From: JADJEK01 sp052034255
GTDB taxonomy: Bacteria; Planctomycetota; B15-G4; JADJEK01
NCBI GenBank assembly: GCA_052034255.1
Contig: JBPOIU010000167.1
Span: 1 to 14,546, forward strand
Direction of reading: 5' to 3'
DNA length: 14,546 nt
Under the pieces are notes generated by a model. It worked only from the letters and a program-made list of their open reading frames with translations. It was not told the origin of the DNA and searched no databases. Position 1 is the first letter of the stretch. Each line of letters opens with the position of its first letter. The translations under genes and the position numbers were made by a program. This document shows positions 13,906 through 14,546 of this stretch, piece by piece.

Positions 13906-14546
13906 TCATTCCTGCGCGAGAGCGCGGACACGGTCGTCGCAATCCGCGCGAGCCGCGACGATCGCGGCGCGGAGTTCATCGCTCGCGAGCCCGTGCCGTT
14001 TCACGAAGCGCAGCGCCTCGAGGCGATCGACGGCGATGCAGTGACGCGTCGCGCGCGCGAGATCGTGGTGGTCCGCGGGCGTCAGCACCGTCAGGCGCAG
14101 GATGCGCTCGAGACCGGACAGATCGAGGCGAGGCGATCCCTTCCAGCGCGAATCGACGTGCAGTCTTGGCCAGCGCGCGAGCGTCTCCAGCGCGAGCTCG
14201 CCTGGGCGCACGAACAGGTCCGGGAACAAGGTGTCGACGAACAGGCCGCGCGCGTGGAAGACGAGCGGTCGCAGCTCCGCCGCGAGCTCGCGCGTGGCGA
14301 GGTACGCGGCGATGTCCTCCTCGTGGTACTTGTCGTCGCCGTCCCGCACCAGCCAGTCGACGCACCACCGATCGAGCTCGGGTGTGCCCATGGCGAGTTT
14401 CGACATCACGTCGAATCCCCACGCATAGGTGTCGGTGAAGCCGAAGACGCCCTGCGGTTCCGGCGTCGTTCGCAGGAGGTCCTGCAGTTGGTGCAACGGC
14501 TTCGACGGATCGCCGCCGGAGTCGCGCAGAGTGCGTGCCGTGATCG
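13906..14546 (-). CDS. Hypothetical protein, 5' end beyond the window
   Basis: This minus-strand frame is open from its TGA (13906-13908) to the window edge, giving about 212 visible residues. A TTG at 14496 is the only start-like codon near the edge. The frame stays open through the last 50 bases (ITARTLRDSGGDPSKP before the TTG), so I read the gene as truncated rather than starting there. The visible part is soluble and rich in Arg, Asp, Leu and Trp, with no signal peptide, membrane segment or motif I recognise. Recognisable stretches include GFTDTYAWGFDVMSKL and a charged DGDDKYHEED segment. Its stop lies only 6 bp from the stop of the toroid-formyltransferase gene, in convergent orientation, with no terminator between. 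I cannot assign a function. Confidence 0.62.
   Translation of the reverse strand, partial: ITARTLRDSGGDPSKPLHQLQDLLRTTPEPQGVFGFTDTYAWGFDVMSKLAMGTPELDRWCVDWLVRDGDDKYHEEDIAAYLATRELAAELRPLVFHARGLFVDTLFPDLFVRPGELALETLARWPRLHVDSRWKGSPRLDLSGLERILRLTVLTPADHHDLARATRHCIAVDRLEALRFVKRHGLASDELRAAIVAARADCDDRVRALAQE

Overview
The window is a high-GC bacterial chromosome segment with seven genes that look real and one gene cut off at the right edge. I see no rRNA, tRNA, CRISPR array, insertion sequence or phage gene. The best guess for the source is a Planctomycetota-like bacterium. This rests mainly on the secreted FG-GAP/VCBS protein, whose C-terminal domain resembles domains I associate with that phylum, and on the mixed gene layout and very high GC. 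It is inference, not proof.

Layout. Bases 1-267 hold no gene. They contain nested GC-rich hairpins followed by long C and G homopolymer tracts. A sigma70-like promoter (268-295) precedes a B12-binding-domain radical SAM enzyme (455-2086), which is followed by a strong hairpin and then a small PilZ protein (2296-2676). The PilZ gene converges on a minus-strand gene (2669-4834) for an exported TIM-barrel glycoside-hydrolase-like protein. The two stop codons share one 8-bp palindrome. The 306-bp region between that gene and the divergent SGNH/GDSL hydrolase gene (5141-6181) holds a CCCGGG repeat phased every 12 bp. After another hairpin comes the secreted FG-GAP/VCBS protein (6464-8218), which ends at a perfect 15-bp hairpin.

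The right part is the most distinctive. A 1146-residue fusion of an LplT-like MFS transporter, a PlsC-type acyltransferase and an acyl-CoA/ACP synthetase (8331-11771) is followed 58 bp later by a 689-residue protein (11830-13899). That second protein appears to join a six-repeat alpha/alpha-toroid domain to a formyltransferase catalytic domain. They probably form a two-gene transcription unit. A convergent minus-strand gene of unknown function (13906 to the edge) follows 6 bp later.

How the genes may work together. The acyltransferase fusion is expected to recycle lysophospholipids at the inner membrane. The toroid-formyltransferase may process or formylate an amino-sugar or other amine. Their close spacing suggests, but does not prove, a shared role in envelope lipid or glycan chemistry. 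The toroid-formyltransferase fusion is my main candidate for an undescribed system. The exported glycoside-hydrolase-like protein, the membrane-anchored SGNH hydrolase and the FG-GAP protein would all act outside the cytoplasm. Start codons for the SGNH and acyltransferase genes are uncertain. The very long overlapping ORFs on opposite strands are byproducts of high GC and were left out.
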